64,000 nt of DNA from Luteolibacter flavescens (GTDB taxonomy: Bacteria > Verrucomicrobiota > Verrucomicrobiia > Verrucomicrobiales > Akkermansiaceae): NCBI RefSeq assembly GCF_025950085.1, contig NZ_JAPDDS010000005.1, positions 310,001 to 374,000 on the forward strand. Reading direction: 5' to 3'. Made by a program: the position numbers and the translations under genes. Of this stretch, positions 27,205 to 36,316 are shown piece by piece. Position 1 is the stretch's first letter. Every line of letters begins with the position of its first letter. The notes beneath the pieces were generated by a model that saw only the letters and a program-made list of their open reading frames with translations, did no database searches and had not been told where the DNA came from.

Positions 27205-28298
27205 TTCTCTTCCGCGGCCTCCGGTGCGGGCGCTTTCTTTTCCTCCTCCTTTTTCTCTTCCTTCTTCGGGGCGGGGGAGATGGTCACGGAGTCCTCCTTC
27301 TTCACCTTCAGGGCGTCGGCTGCATTGCCGCCATTGATGACGATGGCGAGCCAGCCATTCGGCGTGACATAGACGGAAGCATGGCCTTCCCCGACATCGG
27401 AGTGGTAGAGCGCGACGGTGGCCACGATCTCCCCGGCATCGCTCTTCACGAGCACCTGATCGCCCACCTTCACGCCGAGCGTTTCGAGGTCTGCGGAAAC
27501 GAGATCGCTGGAGAGATTTCCAAAGCCCGCTGAGACAAAAGTGATCTTGCCGGAAAGCCCGGCGTCCTTCTTCACCGCGGTGCTCTTCCTGACGGGCGGG
27601 CCCACGGTGGCATCCTTGTCCTTCTCCGGCGCGGTGCCGTCGATCCACGCGTCGAGCGCGACCACGGCGTTGTATCGCTCGGTGGCGGAGACATTGCAGT
27701 GGCCGGGGCGCTTCACCTCCCACAGCGCGGTGTTTGCCGCCATGCCGGCCTTCTCGCGGTAGTGCCGCGGGTGATCGAGCTCGGTTTCGTTGGTCAGGAA
27801 GATGATGGGGGCCTTCGGCTTCCACGAGAGCGTCTCGTAGTAGGCGCCGGTCTCGCGGTGGCCGAGGTAGGCCCCGATTGCGACCACGCCGCTGAGATTG
27901 TCGATGGCACCCTCGGCGGCGAGCGTTCCGATCAGTCCGCCCATCGAGCTGCCGACCAGGATGCAGCGGCTCACGCCGCCTTTCCCCGCGGAGACGTGGT
28001 CGCGGAGCGCCTTCAGGTCGAGGATGGCGTCCTCGATGATCCAGCCATTGCGACGGTAGCTCGTGGAGGCGATGGCCCAGCCTTTTTCGATCAGCGGCTG
28101 GGCGAAGCGCTTGTCGATCTCGTAGTCGGCCTTCAGCGGCTGGTCCTCGGCCCGGTAGCCGTGGGCGATGAGGATGAGCTTGCCCTGCCACTCCTCCGGG
28201 GACGCGAGCATGTACTTCGCGCCGTTGATCTCGCCGGTCGATACCTCCTGTGCGCGGAGGCCGACGATCAGCAAGAGGGCGATCACGAAGGCTTTCAC
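27192..28298 (-). CDS. Exported alpha/beta hydrolase fused to a SAM-hydrolase-like C-terminal domain
   Basis: 368 residues. A signal peptide (MKAFVIALLLIVGLRAQ) is followed by an alpha/beta hydrolase domain to about residue 225: LILIAHGYRAEDQPLK, nucleophile elbow VGSSMGGLIGTLA, and a candidate catalytic His in RPGHCNVSATERY. After a linker rich in Lys and Asp, residues about 250-345 (KITFVSAGFGNLSSDLVSAD, then VYVTPNGWLAIVINGGNAAD) resemble the C-terminal beta-barrel of the SAM hydroxide adenosyltransferase/DUF62 family. The DUF62 N-terminal catalytic domain is absent. The end is a Lys/Glu/Pro-rich tail. Substrate unknown. Confidence 0.82.
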   Translation of the reverse strand: MKAFVIALLLIVGLRAQEVSTGEINGAKYMLASPEEWQGKLILIAHGYRAEDQPLKADYEIDKRFAQPLIEKGWAIASTSYRRNGWIIEDAILDLKALRDHVSAGKGGVSRCILVGSSMGGLIGTLAAEGAIDNLSGVVAIGAYLGHRETGAYYETLSWKPKAPIIFLTNETELDHPRHYREKAGMAANTALWEVKRPGHCNVSATERYNAVVALDAWIDGTAPEKDKDATVGPPVRKSTAVKKDAGLSGKITFVSAGFGNLSSDLVSADLETLGVKVGDQVLVKSDAGEIVATVALYHSDVGEGHASVYVTPNGWLAIVINGGNAADALKVKKEDSVTISPAPKKEEKKEEEKKAPAPEAAEEKKPE

Positions 28299-28346
28299 CC
28301 CGACACGCTACGAAATGCAGAACCGTGTAGGGAAGGGGGAAGTCGC

Positions 28347-29135
28347 CTAAAGTGCCCGAAGTGACAAATATGCCTCGATTTCCTCCGCAGGATTATGAGC
28401 CCGCATCAGGGATTCCCCGATGAGCACGGCGCTCGCACCGGCGTCGAGCGCGCGCTGGACGTCCTCCGGCGTGCGCAGGCCGGACTCGGAGACGAGGATC
28501 ACGTCATCGCCCACCTCATCCGCGAGGGCCTCGGTGGTGGCGAGGTCGATCTCGAAGGTCTTCAGGTTGCGGTTGTTGATGCCGATCAGGTCCGCGCCGA
28601 GTTCGATCGCGCGCTCCATTTCCGGCAGGTTGTGGACCTCCACCAGCACGTCGAGCTGGAAGTCCTTCGCCTCGTTGTAGAGGCGCTTCAGGGTGTCGTC
28701 GTCCAGTGCCGCCACAATCAGGAGGATCGCGTCCGCCCCGGAGACGATCGCCTCGTGGATCTGGACCGGGTGGACGGTGAAGTCCTTGCGGAGCAGCGGG
28801 GCGTCGGAGAATTCGGAAATCTTCGAGAGATAGCTCAGCGAGCCTTGGAAATACTTCTCGTCCGTGAGGATGGAGAGGCAGGAGGCACCGCCGTCGAGGT
28901 AGCGCTTCGCCTGGCGGATGGGGTCGAAATTCGGGTCGATGAGGCCGACGGATGGCGAGGCCTTCTTCACCTCGGCGATGACGCCGACGCGGTCCGGGCC
29001 GAGGTCGAGTGCGGAGCGGAAGCCGCGGAACTCATTGCGCTGCAAGGCGGCGGCGCGCAGGTGGCCGGCGCGGGAAAGGAGCGCTTCGACTTCCTGGTGC
29101 TTGGTGGCGATGATCTCGGCGAGCTTGTCGGACAT
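28347..29135 (-). CDS. trpC: Indole-3-glycerol-phosphate synthase
   Basis: 262 residues, normal length. It converts carboxyphenylamino-deoxyribulose phosphate into indole-3-glycerol phosphate in tryptophan synthesis. Seen: VIAEVKKASPSVGLI with the catalytic Lys, ASCLSILTDEKYFQGSL, APLLRKDFTVHPVQIHEA, DVLVEVHNLPEME, GINNRNLKTFEIDL, VSESGLRTPEDV and ASAVLIGESLM. It stands alone; no other trp gene is in the window. The start at 29135 was chosen because upstream sequence to 29840 runs antisense through the response regulator. Confidence 0.97.
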   Translation of the reverse strand: MSDKLAEIIATKHQEVEALLSRAGHLRAAALQRNEFRGFRSALDLGPDRVGVIAEVKKASPSVGLIDPNFDPIRQAKRYLDGGASCLSILTDEKYFQGSLSYLSKISEFSDAPLLRKDFTVHPVQIHEAIVSGADAILLIVAALDDDTLKRLYNEAKDFQLDVLVEVHNLPEMERAIELGADLIGINNRNLKTFEIDLATTEALADEVGDDVILVSESGLRTPEDVQRALDAGASAVLIGESLMRAHNPAEEIEAYLSLRAL

Positions 29136-29267
29136 GGCGGGCGGGGAGGAGAAACCACGGAACGCCCGGCGCGTGAAGCGGAAAGACCGGCACGCGGGCG
29201 GCGCGGTTTTCCCTGTCCCGGCGGCGGGTTGCTTTGGTAGGGATCTTTCCGACACCTCCTTTTTGCC

Positions 29268-29933
29268 ATGTCCTCCCTGGAGCCAAAGCGAGATCTGCTC
29301 ATCGTGGATGACCATCCGATCATCACCCTCGCGGTGAAGTCCTTGGTCGAGACCATGCTTACGAACTACGAGCCGCACACGGTTCACACGGCGGCGGCCG
29401 CGCTGGAGATGGCCGGGCGGTGCAAGCCTGCCATCGCGGTGGTGGACATTTCCCTGCCGGATGGCGACGGGCTCGACCTGGTCCGCCGGATCAAGGAGGC
29501 CGCGCCGACCTGCGCGGTGCTCGTCTTCAGCATGCAGAACGAGCTCCAGTACGGGGCCCGTGCGCTGAAGGCCGGGGCGAACGGCTACCTCATGAAGGGC
29601 GACAAGGTCTCCGCCGTGGTGGACGCGATCCGGAAGATCGAGTCCGGCGGCATGTATGCCTCGCCCGCCCTCGCCGAGGAATTGCTGCGGAACGTGGCCA
29701 AGCCCGCGAACTCGGGCATCGAGACTTTCAGCGACCGCGAGTACCAGGTCTTCCGCCTGCTGGCCGAGGGGCACTCGACGAAGGAGATCGCCCTGCGGCT
29801 GAAGATCAGCACGAAGACCGTGGACAGCCACATCGAGCACATGAAGGTGAAGGTGGGCTGCTCGAACAAGACGGAGCTGCTGCTGCAGGCGCGCGATTGG
29901 TGGCGCTCGACGCAGGGTCAGGGCGCGTCCTGA
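29268..29933 (+). CDS. NarL/FixJ-type response regulator (orphan)
   Basis: 221 residues. Receiver domain with LLIVDDHPII, phospho-acceptor Asp60 in VVDISLPDGDGLDLV, and Lys110 in GYLMKGD. The C-terminal LuxR-type HTH has FSDREYQVFRLLAEGHSTKE, then ALRLKISTKTVDSHIEHMK. No histidine kinase gene is in the window. It lies 91 bases upstream of, and on the same strand as, the decarboxylase-like gene, so it may regulate or be co-transcribed with the next three genes. Confidence 0.95.
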   Translation: MSSLEPKRDLLIVDDHPIITLAVKSLVETMLTNYEPHTVHTAAAALEMAGRCKPAIAVVDISLPDGDGLDLVRRIKEAAPTCAVLVFSMQNELQYGARALKAGANGYLMKGDKVSAVVDAIRKIESGGMYASPALAEELLRNVAKPANSGIETFSDREYQVFRLLAEGHSTKEIALRLKISTKTVDSHIEHMKVKVGCSNKTELLLQARDWWRSTQGQGAS

Positions 29934-30024
29934 TACCCCGGGAAAAATTTGGGAGTTTCTCCGATGGTCGGGGTGGGGAGTTTTTGTTAGTTGTGATTTC
30001 CGGTCCTCCCCGGCCGGCCTCCCG

Positions 30025-31005
30025 ATGATTCCCTATACAGAGCGAGATACCGATCTGAATTTCAGCCCGCCCTACCGGATCACCGGAGTTGAGGCATTGT
30101 CCGCGGTCCGCAGGATCGACACCGGAGTCGCGCAGGACTGGCTGGACCAGACGCTGAACTGGCGGCCCGGGAAGGAAGAGGCGAAGCCGAAGTTCACCGC
30201 GCTGCCCATCGCCTTCATCATCTTCATGCACATGAAGGCGATGCGCTCGACCAAACCGCCCTTCAACTCGTGGGGCTCGGTCTCCGAGACAGAGATGGTG
30301 GTCACGCTGCCGGTGCTGGAGTGGGACAATGAAGGCTTCATCTCGGTGCCGTCGCTGAAGTTCTACCCCATCGTGCTCTGCCTGGATTCCGGCCCGGCGC
30401 TCATCAGCGGGCGCGAGGTCTTCGGCTTTCCGAAGATCCTGGGACAGGTCGAACTGAACGCCCACGGCGGGGTAGCGCGCACCGAGGTCTGCCGCGCCGA
30501 GGGCGAGCCCGCCACGGACCGGGATGGCCTGCTGCTCGCGCTGCGGAGGGACAAGGAGGACGGCCCTCCTTCCTCGCCGGACTCCTTCAACAAGGGGCTG
30601 GTGGAAATGGTGAAGGAGGAGCTGCTGACCGGCATGGACCGCGGCGTCCTCGGCCACCTGCTCAATTTCAATCCCGCCCGCAAGATGCTCAATCTCGGCC
30701 TGGAATGGGTGGTCGAGGCTTTCGAGGGACTCGATATCGGGCAGAAGTTCGTTTTCCTGAAGCAATTCCGCGACGTGGCGAATCCCGCCTACGCCTGCCA
30801 TCGCTCGGTGGCGGAGTGCCTGCTGGAATTCTCCCATCTCGAGAGCCTCACGCGCGAGACCGGCGACTGGGAGCTGGAGGTGCCGGAGTGGCGCAGCAGC
30901 CGCTTGCTGAAGCGCCTCGGCGTGGACAGCGGCCCCATCGGCGCGCCGCTGCGGTCGTCATTCCAGATCGACATGTCGGTCGGCAAAACCCTCTGGAGCA
31001 GTTAA
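30025..31005 (+). CDS. Acetoacetate-decarboxylase-like protein
   Basis: 326 residues, no signal peptide. The middle (PSLKFYPIVLCLDSGPALIS, then GREVFGFPKILGQVEL) matches the acetoacetate decarboxylase superfamily, where GRE.xGFPK is the best-known signature. The Schiff-base Lys cannot be assigned with confidence. Some superfamily members act as aldolase-dehydratases in natural-product pathways rather than as decarboxylases. The C-terminal 100 residues (VFLKQFRDVANPAYACHRSV) are not recognised. The gap to the following ATPase gene is only 7 bases, so they are almost certainly one operon. Confidence 0.8.
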   Translation: MIPYTERDTDLNFSPPYRITGVEALSAVRRIDTGVAQDWLDQTLNWRPGKEEAKPKFTALPIAFIIFMHMKAMRSTKPPFNSWGSVSETEMVVTLPVLEWDNEGFISVPSLKFYPIVLCLDSGPALISGREVFGFPKILGQVELNAHGGVARTEVCRAEGEPATDRDGLLLALRRDKEDGPPSSPDSFNKGLVEMVKEELLTGMDRGVLGHLLNFNPARKMLNLGLEWVVEAFEGLDIGQKFVFLKQFRDVANPAYACHRSVAECLLEFSHLESLTRETGDWELEVPEWRSSRLLKRLGVDSGPIGAPLRSSFQIDMSVGKTLWSS

Positions 31006-31012
31006 AGCGAAG

Positions 31013-34000
31013 ATGTCCGGCGAAGACCGCATTCACGATCCCGCGTCCGCCTGGGAAATCTGGCGGCACGAGTCCGACGAGGCATGCAGCAGGCTCCGCG
31101 GCGAAGCGGGAGATGCGGCAGATCTCCTGAAGGTGCTGCTCGCGGAGGCGACCGGCCTTTTGGAAAAGGACGCCGCCGCCCTTCTGGCCCTGCGCTCCGG
31201 TCGTGCCGCGAATGGCGAGCCGGTGTCGCAATTGCTGGCGGGCCTCGCGGCGATGGGTCTGGACGGCCTTATCATGGACGAGCGGTCCGCGGCGCAGTTG
31301 CCGCCACCGTATCGCGCCGAGCGCATCGGCTTCCTGCCGGGCATCCTGTCCGAGCCCTTTTGCGCGCACCGCCTGGAGGTGCGGAAAGCCGTGCCGCTGG
31401 AGATCGAGGTGCCTGCGCGGGCTCTGCTGTGGGAAAAGCTCCAGCAGAGAATCGAGGAGCAGGGAGATGAATTTCTCAGCGTTTCGATCTCCGGTCCTGC
31501 TGGTGCGGGCAAGTCCCACCTGATCGGCGCGCTGGCCACCTGGCTGGTCTCCCGGGGGAAGGAAGTCGCGCGGGTATCATGTCTCCCCACGGACGTGCCC
31601 GGCACCTTCGCCGCGTGGCGTTCGCTGCTGGGGAAATTCGGAGGCGACCGCCTGGCGGAGACCATCGCCGCCGCAGGTGCCGCGCTGACGCTGGACGAGA
31701 CGCTGGTGAAGAATCTCGTGCGCTTCCTTTCCGGGCCGGTGCATGCCGATACGGATGACATCGGGCTCTCGCCGCTCCAGTACAAGGACATCCTTCCCGA
31801 ATTCATCGCCGGTGTGCTCGCGCGGCTGCTGGCCGGGCGGGACTGCGCCGCGATCATCGATGACATCCAGTGGATGGACGAGGGCAGCCATGGCGTGACC
31901 GAGGCACTGAGGCATTCCGGCACGCCGCTGCTGCTCGTGCTGGGCAGGCGGGGCCAGCCGGCGCCGGATGACATCGTGCTCGGCCCGATGTCGGGAGAAG
32001 AGCACCGCAAGCTGCTCGGCGAGCTTTCCGGAAACGCGGAGATCACCGATGCGCTGAACAACGAGATCCTCCGCATTTCCGGCGGGCTGCCGCTGGTCTC
32101 GCGCGAAGTTTACTCGATGCTGAGCCAGCGCCGCCGGCTCATCGCGATGGGTGGCACGCTGGACCTCGCGCCTGCGGGCGCGACTGCCGATCCACTGCAC
32201 GAGACGCCGCTGATCGGGCGCTTCCGCGATCTCTCGCCGCGGCTCCGCTCGCTGCTCGGTGCCTGCGCGATCTGGCGCGAACCTTTCACGAAGGAACAGG
32301 CGGAGACGACCGCGAAGGCATGTGTGCCCGGGATTGAATTCGAGACCTGCTGGGAGTCGCCATTGCTCGGTGAGTTCATCGTGGCGACGCCGGGCGCACC
32401 GGGGCGCTTTTCATTCTATCATGACCTGCTGCGCGAGGCGGCGCTGTCGCTGATGGCGGACCGGGATCGCGCCGCGGGGCACGGTGCCGCGCTGGAGTGG
32501 ATGACGGCGCGACCCATTCGCGACCTGTCTCCTGCAGAGGCAGCTTTCCATGCGCGCGAGTCCGGGCGCGATGAGGTGGCGGTGGAGCTCTTCGACCGTG
32601 CGGCGCGTGCGGCGCTGGGTCGCTTCGCGCTGCGTGAGGCGCGCGAGGCGGCGCGGGCGGCGCTCGATCTGGATCGGGCGAACGAGCACACCGGCGACCC
32701 GGTGGCGATCGCCCTGCGCGCACGGCTCTATCAGATCGAGGGCGAGGCCGCATTCCACTGGGGCATGGTGGAGGATGCGGTGGGCCTGCTGGAAAGGGCG
32801 ATGGTGCTCTATCGCGTGAGCCCGCAGGCAGGGGTCTTCCCGATCAAGGCGAGCATGCTGCTGCGGCACCTGTGGCTCTTCGCCACCGGCAAGCCATGGG
32901 CGGATGCGAATGTCTCGCCGGTGCGGGAGGGCGCGGCGCGCACGGCGCTGATGCTCGCGGAGATCGCCTATTTCCAAAATGACCAGAAGCGCTCCGCCGA
33001 CTGCTGCGTCACCGCGCTGGACCTCGCGTCGAAGAATGGCGAGAGCGCGATGCTGGCGTCGCTGTGCGCGGCGATCGCTTGCCCGCTGTCCGGCAGGCGT
33101 CCGCGCTGGTTGGCCGACCGCTACCGGAACATCGCGCGCCGGATGATCGCGCGCGTCGGGGATCGCACCGAGCAGACTTACATCGAGCACGTCGGCTGCC
33201 TCGTCGATCTCGACAAGACTCGCTGGCCGGAGGCTGCCGAGCGTGCCGCGGGGAATGTCGCCTACTGGCGTTCCCACGGGCACGGCCGCCGCGTCGAGGA
33301 GGCGGCCACGCATGCCTTCTTCGTCGACTATTTCCGCGGGGATCTCGGGCGTGCCTCGGAGTGGGCGCAGGTCCTTCAGGAGTCCGCCTACAAGCGCACC
33401 GACCGCCAGTCGCGGACGTGGGCGGCAATGATGGGCAGCCTCCATTCGCTCGCCTGCCTCGGCACGAAGGAAGCGGAGGCGCATTGCCGGAAGGTGCCGG
33501 TGCACGGCGGCGATGCCATCACGCAATCGTCGATCCACGTGATGCGCGCGATGTGCGCGTGGCGCTCCGGGAATCCATGGCAGGCGATGGATTGCCTGCG
33601 CGATGCGGAGGAGCTGGCCGGCCAGCACCCGCCGGTCTCCTCGACGCAGTTCCTGCTGGCGGATGCGGCGGTGCTGCTCGGCGAGATGCGCTCGTGGGGG
33701 CCGCCGGAGCTGGAGGCGGATCCGATGTTCGGCGGGCTGGTGGATCGCTTCATGAAACGGGCGACGGCGTTCGCGAAGAGCTTCTCGCTCGGCGCCGCCA
33801 TCCTGCACTGCGCGCGCGGCCTGCATGGCACCGGTGTGGGCAAGGACTTTCCCGCCGCGGCAATCGCGGCCCGGCGTCTGGGGGCGGATCTCTTCGAGGC
33901 ACGTGCCCTCTGCTACCAGGCGCTGAAATCCCCTGCATCCGCGCGACTTCAAGATGGTCTGACCCTGCTGGAAAAATGCGGCGCGAGCGCGGAGGTCGCA

Positions 34001-34042
34001 TTCTTCCAGCAACTCTCCTCCCGCCATGATCGATTCCCGTGA
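31013..34042 (+). CDS. Large STAND-type ATPase with TPR-like C-terminal half
   Basis: 1009 residues, cytosolic. After an N-terminal helical region of about 130 residues, an AAA/STAND NTPase follows: Walker A SGPAGAGKSHLIG near residues 160-170, Walker B and sensor AAIIDDIQWMDEGSHGV near 278-292, and RISGGLPLVSREVY resembling the GxP motif. Residues from about 480 are repetitive helices typical of TPR or MalT-like repeats (AVELFDRAARAALGRFALRE). No DNA-binding or catalytic effector domain is recognised at either end, so it could work as a scaffold or sensor for its neighbours. The 3' end overlaps the oxidoreductase start by 17 bases. Confidence 0.82.
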   Translation: MSGEDRIHDPASAWEIWRHESDEACSRLRGEAGDAADLLKVLLAEATGLLEKDAAALLALRSGRAANGEPVSQLLAGLAAMGLDGLIMDERSAAQLPPPYRAERIGFLPGILSEPFCAHRLEVRKAVPLEIEVPARALLWEKLQQRIEEQGDEFLSVSISGPAGAGKSHLIGALATWLVSRGKEVARVSCLPTDVPGTFAAWRSLLGKFGGDRLAETIAAAGAALTLDETLVKNLVRFLSGPVHADTDDIGLSPLQYKDILPEFIAGVLARLLAGRDCAAIIDDIQWMDEGSHGVTEALRHSGTPLLLVLGRRGQPAPDDIVLGPMSGEEHRKLLGELSGNAEITDALNNEILRISGGLPLVSREVYSMLSQRRRLIAMGGTLDLAPAGATADPLHETPLIGRFRDLSPRLRSLLGACAIWREPFTKEQAETTAKACVPGIEFETCWESPLLGEFIVATPGAPGRFSFYHDLLREAALSLMADRDRAAGHGAALEWMTARPIRDLSPAEAAFHARESGRDEVAVELFDRAARAALGRFALREAREAARAALDLDRANEHTGDPVAIALRARLYQIEGEAAFHWGMVEDAVGLLERAMVLYRVSPQAGVFPIKASMLLRHLWLFATGKPWADANVSPVREGAARTALMLAEIAYFQNDQKRSADCCVTALDLASKNGESAMLASLCAAIACPLSGRRPRWLADRYRNIARRMIARVGDRTEQTYIEHVGCLVDLDKTRWPEAAERAAGNVAYWRSHGHGRRVEEAATHAFFVDYFRGDLGRASEWAQVLQESAYKRTDRQSRTWAAMMGSLHSLACLGTKEAEAHCRKVPVHGGDAITQSSIHVMRAMCAWRSGNPWQAMDCLRDAEELAGQHPPVSSTQFLLADAAVLLGEMRSWGPPELEADPMFGGLVDRFMKRATAFAKSFSLGAAILHCARGLHGTGVGKDFPAAAIAARRLGADLFEARALCYQALKSPASARLQDGLTLLEKCGASAEVAFFQQLSSRHDRFP

Positions 34043-36242
34043 GCACATAGTCATCCTCGGCGGTGGTGTCGGCGGATGCGCCGCCGCCTACTGGCTGACC
34101 GCCACGCCCGAGTTGCGTGCGAAATACCGGGTCACACTTTACCAGACGGGATGGAGATTGGGCGGGAAAGGGGCGAGCAGCCGCGGCGAGAGCGACCAGC
34201 ACCGCAGCGAGGAGCACGGGCCGCACGTGTGGTTCGGCTTTTATGAGAATGCCTTCAAGACGATGCGCGGGGCGATGGAGGTCCACCAGCAGCTCGGCCA
34301 CACGGTCGGGCCCTTCAAGACGCTGAAGGATCTCTTCATGGAAGCGCGCGAAGGTGTCTTCTACCATCACGATGAGAAGGCGGAGAAATGGGAGCCGTGG
34401 AAGATGTCCCTGCCTCGCTATGCGGGCGAGCCGGGCGATGGCACTCCCTGCCCGGACATCCGCGAGAACCTGTGGCGCATGGCCGATCATCTGGCGCTGA
34501 ACCTGAACAAGGTCGGTGCCTTCGGCCCTATCGTGACGTGGTTCCTCGGGAGGATGGAGAAGATCCTCGGGCGCAGCGTGAAGTGGCAGGAAGCCATGAG
34601 CTGCCCCACCGGCATCGAGCCCGGCGATCCCAGCGGCTGGGCGAGCTATCTCTCGCGCCGCCTCATCGATCTCGCGGGCAGCGAGAAGCATTGGTACGGC
34701 GAGCCGGTCATCGGCAGGTTGTTCAGGCTGCTGCTGGACTATCTCGGCTGGAAGCTGCGACGGATGAAGAAGCGTGCGAAGAACAGCGCGGAGCTGCGCG
34801 AGATCTGTCTGGCGGATCTCTACCGCACCTGCCTGCGCGGCGCGCTGGTGGACCTGCTGATCCGGGACGAGACCTTTCGCCAGCTCGACCGGCATGAATT
34901 CCTCGCGTGGCTGAAGCTACACGGTGCCGGCTTCACCACGGTGAAGGAGTCGCCTTTCCTGCGTGGCTACTACGATACGCCTTTCGCCTTTTCCGGGGGA
35001 AAGGCGCATGATCCGAACAACGCGAACTTCGCCGCCGGTGCCGCCCTGCGCGGCTTCTTCCGCATCTTCTTCGGCTACAAGGGCGCCTACGTCCACCGCA
35101 TGAATCTCGGCATGGGCGAGTGCGTCTTCGTCCCGATGTATCGCGTGCTGAAGGAGCGCGGCGTGCGCTTCGAGTTCTTCCACCGTGTGGAATCCATCGA
35201 GCCGAATGCCACGGGCAACCGGGTCGGCCGCATCCGCATCAACCGTCAGGTGCGCCTCGCGCCGGGGAAGGACGAGTACCAGCCGATCAAGGAAGTCGCC
35301 GTGCCGCACGCGGATGCGCCGCCGGTCTTCTGGCCGGTGTGGCCGGAGCATCCGATGGTGGACCAGCTTGACCCGACGTCATTGCCGCCGCCGGAAGACC
35401 CGGGGCTGGAATCGCACTGGAGCTCCCACACGAGCGGGACGGTCGAGCTCTTCGATCGCAAGGAGCCTTTCGGCGATGGGCAGGAGCGCTTCGACCACGT
35501 GGTCCTGGCGATCCCGCCTGCCGCGCATCCGCACGTGGCGAAGGGCCTGCTGGCAAAGGACACGCGCTTCCGGACGATGGTGCAGACCAGCGAGACGATC
35601 CGCACCATCGCCTGCCAGTTCTGGTTTTCCGACAAGGATGACCTCGGCTGGGACACGCACGACTACTTCTGCGAGCTGGCGATGGCAGGCTCTGGGCCGG
35701 ATCCCTTCAACATCATCATCGAGGCCACGAATATCCTCCAGACCGAGGCGACCCCGGGTGCCAGCCACCTGCTCTATCTCTGCGGGCCGATCTCCGACGA
35801 CGAGAACGAGCCCCCGCCCGGCACCGACCCGGGCTACCCCGCGCGGGAAAAGGCGCGCGCGAAGTCGATCGCCCTCGCATGGCTGCAGGAGCGCGCGTCG
35901 CTGTGGCCCGGCGTGTGCAGCCCCGGCACCACCTGCCTCGATCCCTCGACGCTCTACCACCCGGACCCGCATGCGACCGTCGAGCAGCGGCTGGACTGGC
36001 AGTACTTCCGCATGAACATCGACCCCGGCGAGCGCTACGTGCTCTCGACGAACACCGCCGCGCCGAACCGCCTGTGGCCGTGGGAAAGCGGCTTCAACAA
36101 CCTCGTCTTCTCCGGCGACTGGTGCCGGAACTCCATCGACATCGGCTGCGTGGAGTCCGCCGTCACCTCCGCCATGCTCGCGGCCCACCACCTGACCGGC
36201 TATCCGACCCGCGACATGATCGACGGGATGCAGTACGAGTGA
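34026..36242 (+). CDS. Large FAD-dependent amine-oxidase/desaturase-like oxidoreductase
   Basis: 738 residues. The N-terminal Rossmann motif HIVILGGGVGGCAAAYWL binds FAD, and GWRLGGKGASSRG is the second flavin motif of the amine oxidase/phytoene desaturase group. HRSEEHGPHVWFGFYENAF resembles the conserved stretch of carotenoid and squalene-type desaturases. The C-terminus with SGDWCRNSIDIGCVESAVTS, then AMLAAHHLTG, is the usual FAD-binding end (GD....G..E.A..SG..AA). It is about 200 residues longer than most desaturases. It ends the cluster, and its start is translationally coupled to the ATPase gene. The substrate is not known; a lipid or isoprenoid is a guess. Confidence 0.85.
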   Translation: MIDSREHIVILGGGVGGCAAAYWLTATPELRAKYRVTLYQTGWRLGGKGASSRGESDQHRSEEHGPHVWFGFYENAFKTMRGAMEVHQQLGHTVGPFKTLKDLFMEAREGVFYHHDEKAEKWEPWKMSLPRYAGEPGDGTPCPDIRENLWRMADHLALNLNKVGAFGPIVTWFLGRMEKILGRSVKWQEAMSCPTGIEPGDPSGWASYLSRRLIDLAGSEKHWYGEPVIGRLFRLLLDYLGWKLRRMKKRAKNSAELREICLADLYRTCLRGALVDLLIRDETFRQLDRHEFLAWLKLHGAGFTTVKESPFLRGYYDTPFAFSGGKAHDPNNANFAAGAALRGFFRIFFGYKGAYVHRMNLGMGECVFVPMYRVLKERGVRFEFFHRVESIEPNATGNRVGRIRINRQVRLAPGKDEYQPIKEVAVPHADAPPVFWPVWPEHPMVDQLDPTSLPPPEDPGLESHWSSHTSGTVELFDRKEPFGDGQERFDHVVLAIPPAAHPHVAKGLLAKDTRFRTMVQTSETIRTIACQFWFSDKDDLGWDTHDYFCELAMAGSGPDPFNIIIEATNILQTEATPGASHLLYLCGPISDDENEPPPGTDPGYPAREKARAKSIALAWLQERASLWPGVCSPGTTCLDPSTLYHPDPHATVEQRLDWQYFRMNIDPGERYVLSTNTAAPNRLWPWESGFNNLVFSGDWCRNSIDIGCVESAVTSAMLAAHHLTGYPTRDMIDGMQYE

Positions 36243-36264
36243 TCTAGTAGTTCCGGAGAGGAAA

Positions 36265-36292
36265 GCGGGCACCCGGTCTCCCGGATGCCCGC
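36265..36292. terminator. Hairpin between convergent genes
   Basis: GCGGGCA, one mismatch, CCGG, loop TCTC, CCGG, mismatch, TGCCCGC. It lies between the oxidoreductase and the LamG/calcium-repeat gene. A GAAA run on its left would give a short T tract for the minus-strand transcript. Confidence 0.45.
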
Positions 36293-36316
36293 CAGATTCA
36301 CCAGCAACGTGGGGTT

